Of a stretch of 64,000 nt of DNA, positions 26,941 through 35,831 are shown in pieces. The DNA comes from Clostridium hydrogeniformans DSM 21757 (lineage in GTDB: Bacteria; Bacillota; Clostridia; Clostridiales; Clostridiaceae), in the NCBI RefSeq assembly GCF_000686705.1, contig NZ_KK366004.1:616364-680363 (forward strand), in the 5' to 3' direction. The stretch's first letter is position 1. Each line of letters starts with the position of its first letter. The notes under the pieces are model-generated. The model did not search any database. It worked only from the letters and a program-made list of their open reading frames with translations, and had not been told where the DNA came from. The position numbers and the translations under genes are program-made.

Positions 26941-27930
26941 ATGACATCATTAAAAACAGAAGTTAAAATTATGAAGATATCATTAGGGGTTTTGGTATCA
27001 TTGATATTAACAAGATTATTGGGTTTTGGAAATAGTAATGTTGCGCCAATTGCAGTGGTTGTAGTTATGACTTTAACTCAAGCGGTACATGCTAGTAAGA
27101 ATAATGTTAGAAGTTTAGTAATTAGTAATGTGCTTGGAGTAGCCATAGGTCTTGTTTTTACATTACTTATTAAAAATTATATTGTAGCTACTACTTTAGC
27201 CGTGTTTGTAACTTTATTCATATGCTATAAGCTGCCATGGGATATATCCTTTATATCAGGAGGGGTAGCAACTATACTTATAATATATTTTTCTTCTTCA
27301 GAACCAGCTTTCCAATATGGAAAGGAAAGGCTTTATCTTGTCATATTAGGAGCTGTAGTTGGATATCTTATTAATAACTTAGTTTGTCCACAAAGTTATG
27401 AGGAATTAATCGAGAGCAATTTATATAGAGGGTCACAGAAAATTTTCAGCATACTAGATGATTTTCTTGAAAACCATTATGAAATTAATATGACTAATGA
27501 AGATATTTTTTATATGCAAAATTGTATTACAGGTATAAACCATGGTATAAGTATGTTAGATAAGGATATGAATATGAAGATACATCATGGAAGCAAAAAA
27601 AAGGATATTATAAATACATATAAAGAAACAGAGAAGCTTTTAGAATTAAGCTACAATCTTGTATATAAGTTATTTTATTTTAAAGAAAGTTTCAATAGCT
27701 TAACAGAAAAAGATAAGAGGGAATTTGCGAAAAAAATTAAGGATATGATTGAAAGCCAGAAAATAGTTATAAATTCACTTAAAAACAATAGTGATTATGA
27801 AAAAATAAATGAGATGGTAAGTGCTGTTAATGAAGAGATATGGTCTTATGAGTCTATGGTATTTAAGGGTGGATTAACAGAGTATTTTCTCCAATTAGGG
27901 ACATATCATAAGAGCTTAAGTAAAAGTTAA
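26941..27930 (+). CDS. Aromatic acid exporter-type (ArAE/FUSC) membrane protein 1
   Basis: A 329-residue protein with about six membrane helices in the first 145 residues (KTEVKIMKISLGVLVSLILTR, then NVAPIAVVVVMTLTQAVHASKNN), followed by a helical cytoplasmic domain. This is the ArAE_1 architecture. The substrate is unknown; relatives export aromatic or other small organic acids. A GTG at 26917 opens the frame, but AGGAGGGG at 26928-26935 indicates ATG 26941. A paralogue follows 283 bases downstream. Confidence 0.82.
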   Translation: MTSLKTEVKIMKISLGVLVSLILTRLLGFGNSNVAPIAVVVVMTLTQAVHASKNNVRSLVISNVLGVAIGLVFTLLIKNYIVATTLAVFVTLFICYKLPWDISFISGGVATILIIYFSSSEPAFQYGKERLYLVILGAVVGYLINNLVCPQSYEELIESNLYRGSQKIFSILDDFLENHYEINMTNEDIFYMQNCITGINHGISMLDKDMNMKIHHGSKKKDIINTYKETEKLLELSYNLVYKLFYFKESFNSLTEKDKREFAKKIKDMIESQKIVINSLKNNSDYEKINEMVSAVNEEIWSYESMVFKGGLTEYFLQLGTYHKSLSKS

Positions 27931-27938
27931 CAAATAGT

Positions 27939-27987
27939 AAAAAAGAGATATTACTAAATTTAGGATATTAGTAATATCTCTTTTTAA
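27939..27987 (+). terminator. Terminator after first exporter gene
   Basis: AAAAAGAGATATTACTA pairs with TAGTAATATCTCTTTTT and is followed by AATTT. The following 200 bases are AT-rich with no other feature. Confidence 0.85.
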
Positions 27988-28213
27988 TTTATAAATTATA
28001 GCTATGATAAATACTTAATTAAGTATATTTAAAAAATTAATTAGTTCATAGATTTACACCTAAATCTGAATAATAAAGTAATATAAAATTTAATAGGAAG
28101 TCAATTATTGTAATTATAAATAGAAAAAAGTTGAATTTTAAATATGACATGGGGTTAGGTTAGTAGGTATAATATAGTTTAGGGGAAATATAAAAAATGC
28201 TTAGGAGGAGTAG

Positions 28214-29239
28214 ATGTTGTTTTTAAAAACAGATATAAAAATTATTAAAATAACTATTGGAGTTTTAATTTCACTTATATTTACTTATGCTTTAGGACTT
28301 AATGAAGATGTAACAGCTCCTATTGCCGTTATAATAGTGATGGTGCTTTCTGATGCCATTCACAGTACTAGAGGAAATTTAGTAGATATAATACTTAGTA
28401 ATGTAATAGGTATAGGTTTTGGAATAATATCCTATCTCATATTTCCAAATTACATTATAGCTGTAACTTTGTCTGTACTTATATCCATGATAGTTGCAAA
28501 TATAATTCCATTTGAGGTCTCATTAATAACCACACCTATAGGAGCAATTCTTACAGTGTACCTTTTTTCCATAGATTCTCCTATATTATATAATAAGGAC
28601 AGGCTTATTCTTGTTATTATAGGAGGGATTCTTGGATATATAATAAATATCTTAATATATCCACCATGCTATAAGGAACATATAAGAAAAGCTATAGATA
28701 AAACTAGTCATACTATATTTAATATTTTAGAGAAAGCTACTAAGGAAGATTTTAATAAGATTTTTACCAGTAAGGATTTAAGAAGTATTCATAGGAGTAT
28801 AACAGAGATTAATACTAATATATCTATATTTAATAAGGACTTAAATCTTAAAAGAAAAGAATCGAAAGAAGATTTATTGTTATTATATAAATATGAAGAG
28901 CTTACAAAGCTTTTAGAAAGTAGTTATAATATAATTTATAAACTTTTTTACTTTAGTTCTAGATTTAATAAAATGGCTGATGAAGACAAGACAGAATTTT
29001 CATTTATAGTAAAGGAATCTATAGGGGAACATAAAAAGGTGCTAAGTAGCATATATAGCAAAAAAAATCATCATATAGATTTAAATATAGACTTAGAAAC
29101 ATTTAGTACAGATTGTAATTATACTATGTTTAAAGGAAGTGTTATTGAATATTATTTAGAGCTTAAACAGTTTATTGAGGACGTAAATAAAAAAGAGAAT
29201 ATAGTAGTTATAAGTTCTAAGGAGGGGCTAAAATATTGA
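28214..29239 (+). CDS. Aromatic acid exporter-type (ArAE/FUSC) membrane protein 2
   Basis: A 341-residue paralogue of the preceding protein with the same layout: KTDIKIIKITIGVLISLIF, then TAPIAVIIVMVLSDAIHSTRGN, then helices to about residue 145 and a helical C-terminus. Sequence drift is considerable, so the duplication is old or the copies have diverged in substrate. ATG follows AGGAGGAG. The stop codon overlaps the start of ogt by four bases, so the two are translationally coupled. Confidence 0.82.
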   Translation: MLFLKTDIKIIKITIGVLISLIFTYALGLNEDVTAPIAVIIVMVLSDAIHSTRGNLVDIILSNVIGIGFGIISYLIFPNYIIAVTLSVLISMIVANIIPFEVSLITTPIGAILTVYLFSIDSPILYNKDRLILVIIGGILGYIINILIYPPCYKEHIRKAIDKTSHTIFNILEKATKEDFNKIFTSKDLRSIHRSITEINTNISIFNKDLNLKRKESKEDLLLLYKYEELTKLLESSYNIIYKLFYFSSRFNKMADEDKTEFSFIVKESIGEHKKVLSSIYSKKNHHIDLNIDLETFSTDCNYTMFKGSVIEYYLELKQFIEDVNKKENIVVISSKEGLKY

Positions 29240-29700
29240 TATATGTAGATTATATGGAATCACCTATTGGAATATTAAAGATAACTGCAAATAAAGATTC
29301 TATAATAGGCATTGAATTTTTAAAAGATAATAAAAAAGATGAGGCCAGTGGTAATAAAATAATAGTAATGGCTAAAACTCAGTTAGGTGAATATTTTAAA
29401 GGAGAAAGAAAAGAGTTTACAGTGCCTTTAGATATAGTTAGTGGTACTGAGTTTCAGAAAAGGGTGTGGAAGGCATTAAAGAATATACCCTATGGAAAAG
29501 TAGCTACCTATAAAGACATAGCAATTGAGGTTGGAAATCCTAAGGCGTCTAGGGCTATTGGAAATGCAAATAACAAAAATCCACTGTCAGTTATAATTCC
29601 ATGCCATAGAGTAATTGGAAGCAATGGAGCCTTAGTTGGTTATGAGGGAGGACTTTCTGTAAAGAAGTATTTATTAGAGCTAGAAAAAAGTAATAAGTAG
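29236..29700 (+). CDS. ogt: Methylated-DNA-protein cysteine methyltransferase
   Basis: Suicide DNA repair protein that takes alkyl groups from O6-methylguanine onto its own cysteine. The 154-residue protein has the N-terminal domain, FQKRVWKALKNIPYGKVATYKDIA with the DNA-binding helix, and the active site NPLSVIIPCHRVIGSNG with the acceptor cysteine. It starts at TTG after GGAGGGG, overlapping the upstream membrane protein gene. No Ada-type regulatory domain is present. Confidence 0.95.
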   Translation: MIYVDYMESPIGILKITANKDSIIGIEFLKDNKKDEASGNKIIVMAKTQLGEYFKGERKEFTVPLDIVSGTEFQKRVWKALKNIPYGKVATYKDIAIEVGNPKASRAIGNANNKNPLSVIIPCHRVIGSNGALVGYEGGLSVKKYLLELEKSNK

Positions 29701-29858
29701 AGAAATTAATTTATAGGAAGATTTTGTTATTTAGAATAAGTTGTTACTTAAGAGTATTAGGAATTTTAAATTTTCACCATTAGTTTTAACTAAAGGGAGT
29801 TAAAAGTTAACAACCTTAAGTAAATAATATATAAAATAGAAGAATAGTAAAGCTTTAT

Positions 29859-29964
29859 AAAAGGGGCTGTTGAACTAAGAATAAATACTACAATATATTG
29901 TGCTAATTTTAAATTTGCAAATCAATATATTGTATGTAAATTCTTTAGTGTGACAGCCCCTTTA
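29859..29964. repeat. Palindromic ~105-bp repeat element, copy 1
   Basis: The ends are inverted: AAAGGGGCTGT (29860-29870) and ACAGCCCCTTT (29953-29963). Inside lies a second, imperfect inverted repeat with TACAATATATTG near the centre. The reverse complement of about 80-90 interior bases recurs at 43000-43090. There is no coding capacity, so it resembles a miniature inverted-repeat element. It could also act as a terminator for ogt, although no long T-run follows. Confidence 0.75.
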
Positions 29965-30124
29965 TATTCTTATAAGTAATAATCAAAGCATATATTTTTG
30001 TGAAATATTAGAAGCATCTTTAAGAAGGCGTATCTTAAAGATTATAAATTTATAATAGTTTTACAAAGAATAAGTAGTAAATTTTAGACTGGATAATATA
30101 AAGTGTATAAAATTTTTTAACTAA

Positions 30125-31027
30125 CTAGCTAGTTTTATTTAATTCTCTTATATTTTTAGTTATATGAGTAAGAGAACTTTTTCTTACATTATGGGTTTCA
30201 GAAACGGTTGAAGCTTGCATTATAGCCCCATCGTCTATATTAAGGACTACATCCTTTAAATGAGGATAGAAGATTTTATCTGTTATACAATATATTATTT
30301 TATAGTCCTCTCCAGAGTATCCACCATTACCTTTTAAATATGTTATAGGTATGGAATGATCTTCTATAAGAGTTTTACCTATTTCTTCATACTTAGAAGA
30401 GATAATGAGAACAGATTTGCATTGGTTAAGCCCGGATAGTATTAAGTCCACAATTTTAGTCATTATATATATTATAGCAAGAGAAAACATAGCTTGCTCT
30501 ATATTAAAAACTAAGGCTGTTACAACTAATACAGAACAGTTTATTGTAAACAATACAGCACTTATTGGAATATTAAAGGTTTTATTAATCCAAATGGATA
30601 ACATTTCACTTCCATCAATGGCACCACCATATTTTATAACAATTCCAACACCAACTCCAAGGATTACACCTCCATAGAGAACTATTAAGAACTCTGATGT
30701 AGTTACAGGTGGAACAGGCTTTAATAAATATAGCCAAAGGGAAGCTATAATATTTGAGTATATGGTTCTTATACAAAAAGTTTTATAAAGTTTTTTAGCG
30801 GTAAAGGATAGGATTATTCCGTTTAGTATAATAAGATTTATAAAAAGTGGAAATCCGAAAAGGTGGTTGATTATTACAGAAAGGGCGGTAGTACCGCTAT
30901 CAACAACACCATTAGGAGCCATTATCAGTTCTATGGCAATAGCTGATAGTAGGGCTCCTAGCGTTAACATAAAGTAATCAATAAAAATCTTAAAGTGCTT
31001 ATTTCTTGTAATTTTTCTTATATTCAT
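30125..31027 (-). CDS. YitT family membrane protein
   Basis: A 300-residue protein with five to six helices in the N-terminal YitT (DUF161) part (IIYSN, GGVILGVGVGIVIKYGGAIDGSEML) and a soluble DUF2179 domain at the C-terminus (CKSVLIISSKYEEIGKTL, GGYSGEDYKIIYCI). The function is unknown. An ATG at 31084 opens the frame, but AAGGAG six bases before ATG 31027 decides the start. It is divergent from degV. The only stop-proximal structure is the palindrome AACTAGCTAGTT. Confidence 0.85.
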   Translation of the reverse strand: MNIRKITRNKHFKIFIDYFMLTLGALLSAIAIELIMAPNGVVDSGTTALSVIINHLFGFPLFINLIILNGIILSFTAKKLYKTFCIRTIYSNIIASLWLYLLKPVPPVTTSEFLIVLYGGVILGVGVGIVIKYGGAIDGSEMLSIWINKTFNIPISAVLFTINCSVLVVTALVFNIEQAMFSLAIIYIMTKIVDLILSGLNQCKSVLIISSKYEEIGKTLIEDHSIPITYLKGNGGYSGEDYKIIYCITDKIFYPHLKDVVLNIDDGAIMQASTVSETHNVRKSSLTHITKNIRELNKTS

Positions 31028-31115
31028 TAAATTCCTCCTTATCATATGATTATATAAATTAAGATATTTATAATACAATGCCAAGAATAATTTTACATGA
31101 AAAAAACACGCTTAT

Positions 31116-31157
31116 GTTCATAATGAACAAATGTTTAGGGTTTATTAAACATTTGTT
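31116..31157. promoter_or_regulatory. Two adjacent palindromes between yitT-like gene and degV
   Basis: GTTCATAATGAAC (31116-31128) is a perfect 6-bp-arm palindrome. Overlapping it, AACAAATGTTTA (31126-31137) pairs with TAAACATTTGTT (31146-31157), 12 bp with an 8-base loop. In a divergent promoter gap these may be operator sites, but no regulator is known. Confidence 0.4.
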
Positions 31158-31290
31158 TAAGAGATTAAAAATAAATTATAATATTTGCTTTTGATAAATG
31201 TAGTTTATATATTCTTTATTTTTGAACTAAGTGGTATAATAATTGGATGACTAATAAAAGTATAAAATAGATTAATCAGAGAGGTGCAAT

Positions 31291-32151
31291 ATGGCAGTAA
31301 AGATATTAACAGATAGTACCAGTTATATACCTAAGGATATATTGGAAGAATTAGATATTAACATAGTTTCTTTAAAGGTTAATTTTAGTGATGAGAGCTT
31401 CAGTGAAGTGGATATAAATAATGAAGAATTTTATGAAAAAATGAAAGAAAAGGGGATACCTAAGTCTTCTCAACCTTCTATAGATGATTTATACTCCTCT
31501 ATGGAAAAGATAATTAAAGAGGGAAATGATATTTTATGCTTATTCTTATCTTCAAAAATGAGTGGAACTTATTCTAGTGCTCATTTAGTAAAAAATATGA
31601 TGTTAGAAGATTATAAAGATGCAAATATAGAGATATTAGATTCAAAATCTAATTCCATGGAGCTTGGGTTCATTTCCATAGTAGCGGCTAGAGCAGCTAA
31701 AGATGGAGATAGTCTATATAATGTTAAGGAAAAGGCTGAGGATGTAATAAGACGTAGTAGATTTTTATTTATACCAGAGAATTTAGAATACTTAAAAAAG
31801 GGTGGAAGAATAGGAACTGCAAGTGCTTTAGTTGGAAGTCTTTTGAAAATAATACCTATCCTTACAGTGGAGGAAGGTGTTACAACCGTTCTTACAAAAA
31901 TAAGAACGAAGAAAAAGGCTATAGAAGAGATGATTAAAAAAGTATTAGATGATAATATAAATTTCAATGTGGAAGAAATTGCAATCCATCATATAAATGC
32001 AGTAGATGAAGCTAAAAAATTATCTCTTAAAATTAAAGAAATCTTTAATATAGAGGCGAGAATTTGTGATATAGGACCGGTTATAGGTCTTCATGTAGGA
32101 CCAGGAGCAATTGGAATTGCCTATTATACTAAAAAGGATATGAAATTTTAG
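31291..32151 (+). CDS. DegV family fatty-acid-binding protein
   Basis: DegV-fold protein that binds a fatty acid; some members (FakB) present fatty acids to the FakA kinase. The 286-residue protein has KILTDSTSYIP at the N-terminus, KSSQPSIDD, ILCLFLSSKMSGTYSSA, ILDSKSNSMELGF, ENLEYLKKGGRIGTASALVGSLLKIIPIL and the C-terminal HVGPGAIGIAY. AGAGAGGTG precedes the ATG. It is monocistronic, ending in a strong hairpin. Confidence 0.93.
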   Translation: MAVKILTDSTSYIPKDILEELDINIVSLKVNFSDESFSEVDINNEEFYEKMKEKGIPKSSQPSIDDLYSSMEKIIKEGNDILCLFLSSKMSGTYSSAHLVKNMMLEDYKDANIEILDSKSNSMELGFISIVAARAAKDGDSLYNVKEKAEDVIRRSRFLFIPENLEYLKKGGRIGTASALVGSLLKIIPILTVEEGVTTVLTKIRTKKKAIEEMIKKVLDDNINFNVEEIAIHHINAVDEAKKLSLKIKEIFNIEARICDIGPVIGLHVGPGAIGIAYYTKKDMKF

Positions 32152-32199
32152 CATTTATTTAGGACATTAGGGTTTATTTACTCTAGATTTTATAAATTG

Positions 32200-32250
32200 A
32201 AAAATTAAGTAGCCCAATAGGATGTCATCCTATTGGGCTACTTAATTTTT
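32200..32250 (+). terminator. Long perfect terminator hairpin after degV
   Basis: A 25-bp inverted repeat (32200-32224 with 32226-32250, core AGCCCAATAGGATG / CATCCTATTGGGCT) ends in TTTTT, so it can work in both directions. Confidence 0.9.
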
Positions 32251-32417
32251 AGAATACATAAGGGTACTAACTATAATATAAAAGTATAAAAATTAAAGTT
32301 AAGAAAAATAATAACCTTAATAAAATAGCTAAACTATAAGAAGGATTTAGTTTCTATAAATAAGTATAAATATTTAGATTTATATGATTATACAAATTTA
32401 CAGTTAATTTTGAAAAA

Positions 32418-32465
32418 TATAATATTAGCTATTGAATAATGATTATCAATAGATTATAATTATCA
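32418..32465 (+). promoter_or_regulatory. Promoter with two Fur-type boxes
   Basis: TATAAT at 32418-32423 (TTTACA 15 bases upstream) is followed by two sites resembling the Fur 7-1-7 box TGATAATnATTATCA. GAATAATGATTATCA (32434-32448) and AGATTATAATTATCA (32451-32465) match 12 of 14 fixed positions each. They end 17 bases before the start codon and would cover the transcript start. PerR recognises a similar sequence and cannot be excluded. Confidence 0.55.
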
Positions 32466-32482
32466 TATAAGGAGGGGATAAT

Positions 32483-33631
32483 ATGACAAATTTAATATTA
32501 CCTGATTTCTGGAATGAACATGAAGAATTGAAAAATTATATAGATAGCGTGAAGGAATTTAACAATAATGATGAGTTATTAAAAAAGGAAGCAGAAAAAG
32601 TTATAGATAAGCGTAAGACTTTAGGACTTCAAGGATTAGTGGGAGATTTAGAAGTTTTACTTATAAATACTGAGATGGATAAACAAGAAAACGCAGTTGA
32701 AGAGTATTTAAAATTTACAGGATATGATTTTAATGAAGGATATGAAAACGATTATGAAAGAGTTTATGTTTTATCTCAAAACAATTCACCAGATATATTA
32801 ATAAAATCAAGGAAAGATCAAGATAATCCTTATATAAGAGAGGAATATCATCCAAAATCACAAGAAATGATTAATACAAGAATAGAAGCATTTATATATT
32901 CTTGTAGTGATATAAAGAAGTACTATGAAATACAAAAGAAGCTAGGAGTAAGATTCCTAACAGAGGATATAGTAGAAAAAGAAAATTATTATATGCTTCT
33001 AACAATACCCTCAAGCTTTACTAATACATCTTATGGAGTTATTCAGTGGAAAGATAATAAAGCCACTTATTTATCAAAGGAAGATAAGAAGATAGAGGTT
33101 TCATTAACTAAGCCTAAGGAGAAGTATATAGAGTATATTAAAGAAATGGATCACATAGCTACTAGAATTCAATCTAAGGATAGGGATGCAGCAATTTTAG
33201 AGTTTATGGAACTTACAAACTATGATTTTAATTTTGCTATATATATTGAAAAAATGAATTCTATAACTAATGTATCAAGACTTCCTAAAGGAAAGGTAGC
33301 TATGGTATTTACAGCTGGTATAGAACCATTTAAATCCTTAGAGGAAGCAGGTCCTACAGAAAAATTTGTATACAACTATGGAGCAAGGCCTCATCATATA
33401 GCTTATAATTTAGAAAATATAGAATATAGCTTTGAAAAACTTAAGGAAAAAGGAATGGAATTCCTTATTGATTTAGTTGGAGATGAGGAAGAAGGAATAG
33501 TTCAAACCTTTAGTAAGCCTTCTAAGAGCACATTAATAGTAAATGAATATATTTATAGATATGGTGATTTTGATGGATTCTTTACTAAAGATAATGTAGC
33601 AGACTTAACTGCATCTACTGATAAACAATAA
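32483..33631 (+). CDS. VOC superfamily protein resembling 4-hydroxyphenylpyruvate dioxygenase
   Basis: A 382-residue protein of HPPD-like length. The C-terminal half carries the three expected Fe(II) ligands of a vicinal-oxygen-chelate enzyme: MDHIATRI (His), ARPHHIAYNLENI (His) and LIVNEYIYRYGDFDGFF (Glu), in the order and spacing of HPPD. The N-terminal half is poorly matched. True HPPD uses O2, which is odd for an anaerobe, so the substrate may differ. ATG follows AAGGAGGGG. The two Fur-type boxes upstream suggest induction in low iron. It is a single-gene unit ended by a hairpin. Confidence 0.6.
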   Translation: MTNLILPDFWNEHEELKNYIDSVKEFNNNDELLKKEAEKVIDKRKTLGLQGLVGDLEVLLINTEMDKQENAVEEYLKFTGYDFNEGYENDYERVYVLSQNNSPDILIKSRKDQDNPYIREEYHPKSQEMINTRIEAFIYSCSDIKKYYEIQKKLGVRFLTEDIVEKENYYMLLTIPSSFTNTSYGVIQWKDNKATYLSKEDKKIEVSLTKPKEKYIEYIKEMDHIATRIQSKDRDAAILEFMELTNYDFNFAIYIEKMNSITNVSRLPKGKVAMVFTAGIEPFKSLEEAGPTEKFVYNYGARPHHIAYNLENIEYSFEKLKEKGMEFLIDLVGDEEEGIVQTFSKPSKSTLIVNEYIYRYGDFDGFFTKDNVADLTASTDKQ

Positions 33632-33646
33632 ATATAAAGAATAGAA

Positions 33647-33693
33647 AAAGACATTATAATTAGATTATTATTAATTTAGTTATAATGTCTTTC
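33647..33693 (+). terminator. Terminator after VOC gene
   Basis: AAAGACATTATAA pairs with TTATAATGTCTTT, followed by CTATTTATATT. Confidence 0.75.
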
Positions 33694-33819
33694 TATTTAT
33701 ATTCCTTAAAGTTAAATAGATTTTATAAGAAAAATTTAAAGAGTATATAGGCTATTAATTTTTCTATAATCTACCCTTTTGTTATTATTTAATGTTTAAA
33801 TAAGATATGGGGAGGGATT

Positions 33820-33894
33820 TTGAATAAGTGTTTTATATTTATAACATTAGTAATTGGAACATTAATTAAATTAAGTGAAGAAATATATACCTAA
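33820..33894 (+). CDS. Hydrophobic 24-residue peptide ORF
   Basis: A TTG start lies five bases after GGGGAGGG (33809-33816). The product begins MNKCFIFITLVIGTLIKL and ends SEEIYT: a short positively charged start, one hydrophobic stretch and an acidic tail, like a single-pass small membrane protein. A 21-bp perfect terminator hairpin begins at its last codons. The strong ribosome site plus dedicated terminator argue for a real gene. No toxin-antitoxin antisense RNA or family could be recognised, and the function is unknown. Confidence 0.5.
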   Translation: MNKCFIFITLVIGTLIKLSEEIYT

Positions 33895-33940
33895 GACCAT
33901 AACAGAATAATATCTGTTATGGTCTTAGGTATAAATAATT
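33886..33940 (+). terminator. 21-bp perfect terminator after the 24-residue ORF
   Basis: TATACCTAAGACCATAACAG (left arm 33886-33906) pairs perfectly with 33913-33933 around ATAATA. It overlaps the stop codon at 33892-33894. The T-run is weak. Confidence 0.75.
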
Positions 33941-34010
33941 TTAATTGTTTACAAACCATGATACAATGAACTAGTACAGTATTTAAAGAATGGGGGCGCT
34001 TTGAATTATA

Positions 34011-35390
34011 ATGAATGGACAATCAAAAAAAGAGCTTATACTTAAGGGGGACATGTATAAAGTTATTATTACCTTAGCCATACCTATTATGGTAAATAAC
34101 TTAATACAAACACTATACAATTTAGCAGATGGAGTATGGGTCAGTAAATTAGGGTCCACAGAATTTGCAGCTACATCCTTTGTATGGCCAGTAAATTTCC
34201 TTTTTATTTCTCTTGGAATTGGAATATCTATTGCAGGAACAGCTATTTTATCTCAGTTCATAGGGGCAGGAGAATATAAAGAAGCTAATAAGTATGCAAG
34301 TCAGCTTATAGCATTATCCTTATGCTGTTCTTTAATATTTGCAGTAGTAGGATATTTAATAACTCCATTTGTAGTAAGAGCAATGGGAGCTACAGGAGAT
34401 CTTGAGATCCATAGTATTACTTACCTTAGAATTACTTTTTTAGATACACCTCTTGTTTTCTTATTTTTTAATTTTAATTCTTTAATGAATTCCCAAGGTA
34501 ATACATTAACACCAACTATACTAAGTGGAATAAGTGCTATATTAAACGTAGTATTAGATCCTATATTTATATTTACCTTTAATATGGGAGTAGCAGGGGC
34601 AGCTATAGCAACCCTTTTATCTAAGGCACTTTTAGCAGGGGTTATAGTATATTTAATGAAAAATTCTTCTACTATGATTAAGCCTAGCTTTAAAGGATTT
34701 AAATTTGATAAGGATATAATAAGAAGGATACTTAAGGTAGCAATACCTTCATCAGTTGGTCAATCAGGTTCAGCTTTAGGGTTTATTGTGCTTAATAGTT
34801 TTATTGCCTCTTATGGTACTGCAACCTTAGCAGCTTTTGGAATGGTAAACAGGATAACTTCTCTTATAATGCAGCCAGCTATGGGAGTGGGAGCAGCTTT
34901 AACTACTATAGTGGGACAAAACTTAGGATCGAATCAATTAGATAGGGTTAAAGAGGGATTTATTAAAGCACTTAAGTTTACCATAGTATTTTCAGTTTTA
35001 GGGTCTATTATTCTTATATGGCAGAATGAGGGAATCATAAACTTTTTTATGCAGTCTAAGGACGATAAAGAAGTTATATCCCAAGGGATAACATTTTTAA
35101 ATTTCATATCCTTTTCTATGCCTCTTATGGGGATATTTAGTGTACTACAAGGAATATTCCAAGGATCGGGGCATACAAAATATTCTATGGCTATGGAAAT
35201 AGGAAGACTTTGGTTTGTAAGGCTTCCTATGATACTTGCCTTTAAGTATTTTACTAATATAGGAGAGGAAGGAATATGGTTTTCTATGAGCTTTAGTAAT
35301 TTTATAATATGTATATATGGCCTATGGTTATATAAGAAAGGTCATTGGAAAAATAAAGTTATAAAAGTTTCTGAAAAAGCTATGGCATAG
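34011..35390 (+). CDS. MATE family efflux transporter
   Basis: Sodium- or proton-driven exporter of drugs or metabolites; the substrate is unknown. The 459-residue protein has about twelve helices in two repeats: ITLAIPIMVNNLIQTLYNLADGVWVSKLG at the start (split as ITLAIPIMVNNLIQ and YNLADGVWVSKLG) and the matching VAIPSSVGQSGSALGF for repeat two. ATG 34011 is the first usable start, since a stop lies at 34002. The nearest purine run (GGGGG) is 15 bases upstream, so translation may be weak. Confidence 0.93.
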   Translation: MNGQSKKELILKGDMYKVIITLAIPIMVNNLIQTLYNLADGVWVSKLGSTEFAATSFVWPVNFLFISLGIGISIAGTAILSQFIGAGEYKEANKYASQLIALSLCCSLIFAVVGYLITPFVVRAMGATGDLEIHSITYLRITFLDTPLVFLFFNFNSLMNSQGNTLTPTILSGISAILNVVLDPIFIFTFNMGVAGAAIATLLSKALLAGVIVYLMKNSSTMIKPSFKGFKFDKDIIRRILKVAIPSSVGQSGSALGFIVLNSFIASYGTATLAAFGMVNRITSLIMQPAMGVGAALTTIVGQNLGSNQLDRVKEGFIKALKFTIVFSVLGSIILIWQNEGIINFFMQSKDDKEVISQGITFLNFISFSMPLMGIFSVLQGIFQGSGHTKYSMAMEIGRLWFVRLPMILAFKYFTNIGEEGIWFSMSFSNFIICIYGLWLYKKGHWKNKVIKVSEKAMA

Positions 35391-35506
35391 AAATAACTAG
35401 AAAAATTAAGAGTAACTTTAAAAATCTTATATAATAAAAACCTCCCTTTAAGTTATATACAGTTAAAAATCGCAGTGAAAATATAATTTAAAGGAATGGG
35501 GGTTAT

Positions 35507-35553
35507 TAAAAGATACTTGCAAAATTAAATTTTGATTTTGTAAGTATCTTTTA
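35507..35553 (+). terminator. Hairpin downstream of MATE gene
   Basis: TAAAAGATACTTGCAAAAT pairs with ATTTTGTAAGTATCTTTTA (one G-T pair). Just before it, CCTCCCTTTAA (35442-35452) can also pair loosely with TTTAAAGGAATGGGGG (35488-35503), making a nested structure. The remaining 280 bases to the next gene are AT-rich with nothing else seen. Confidence 0.7.
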
Positions 35554-35831
35554 ATTTGGTAATATTTTTATAGATGAAAAACCATTGAATTGCTAACAGA
35601 TTAACTTATTCCTTTGAGTAGTTAATTTTAGAATAAATAAAATTAATTTAGTTAAAGTATAAAATATGAAACTTTAAATTTAGAAATATTTAATTTCAAT
35701 AATATAGAGTAACTAGTATAATAGTCTAAGTTAGTTAAAGCTATAAATAAGGATTTATTAACTAAATATAGAATGTAAAAAAATCTTAAGGGTAAACTAA
35801 AAGGAGTTAAATATTGAAAGGAGATATAGGA

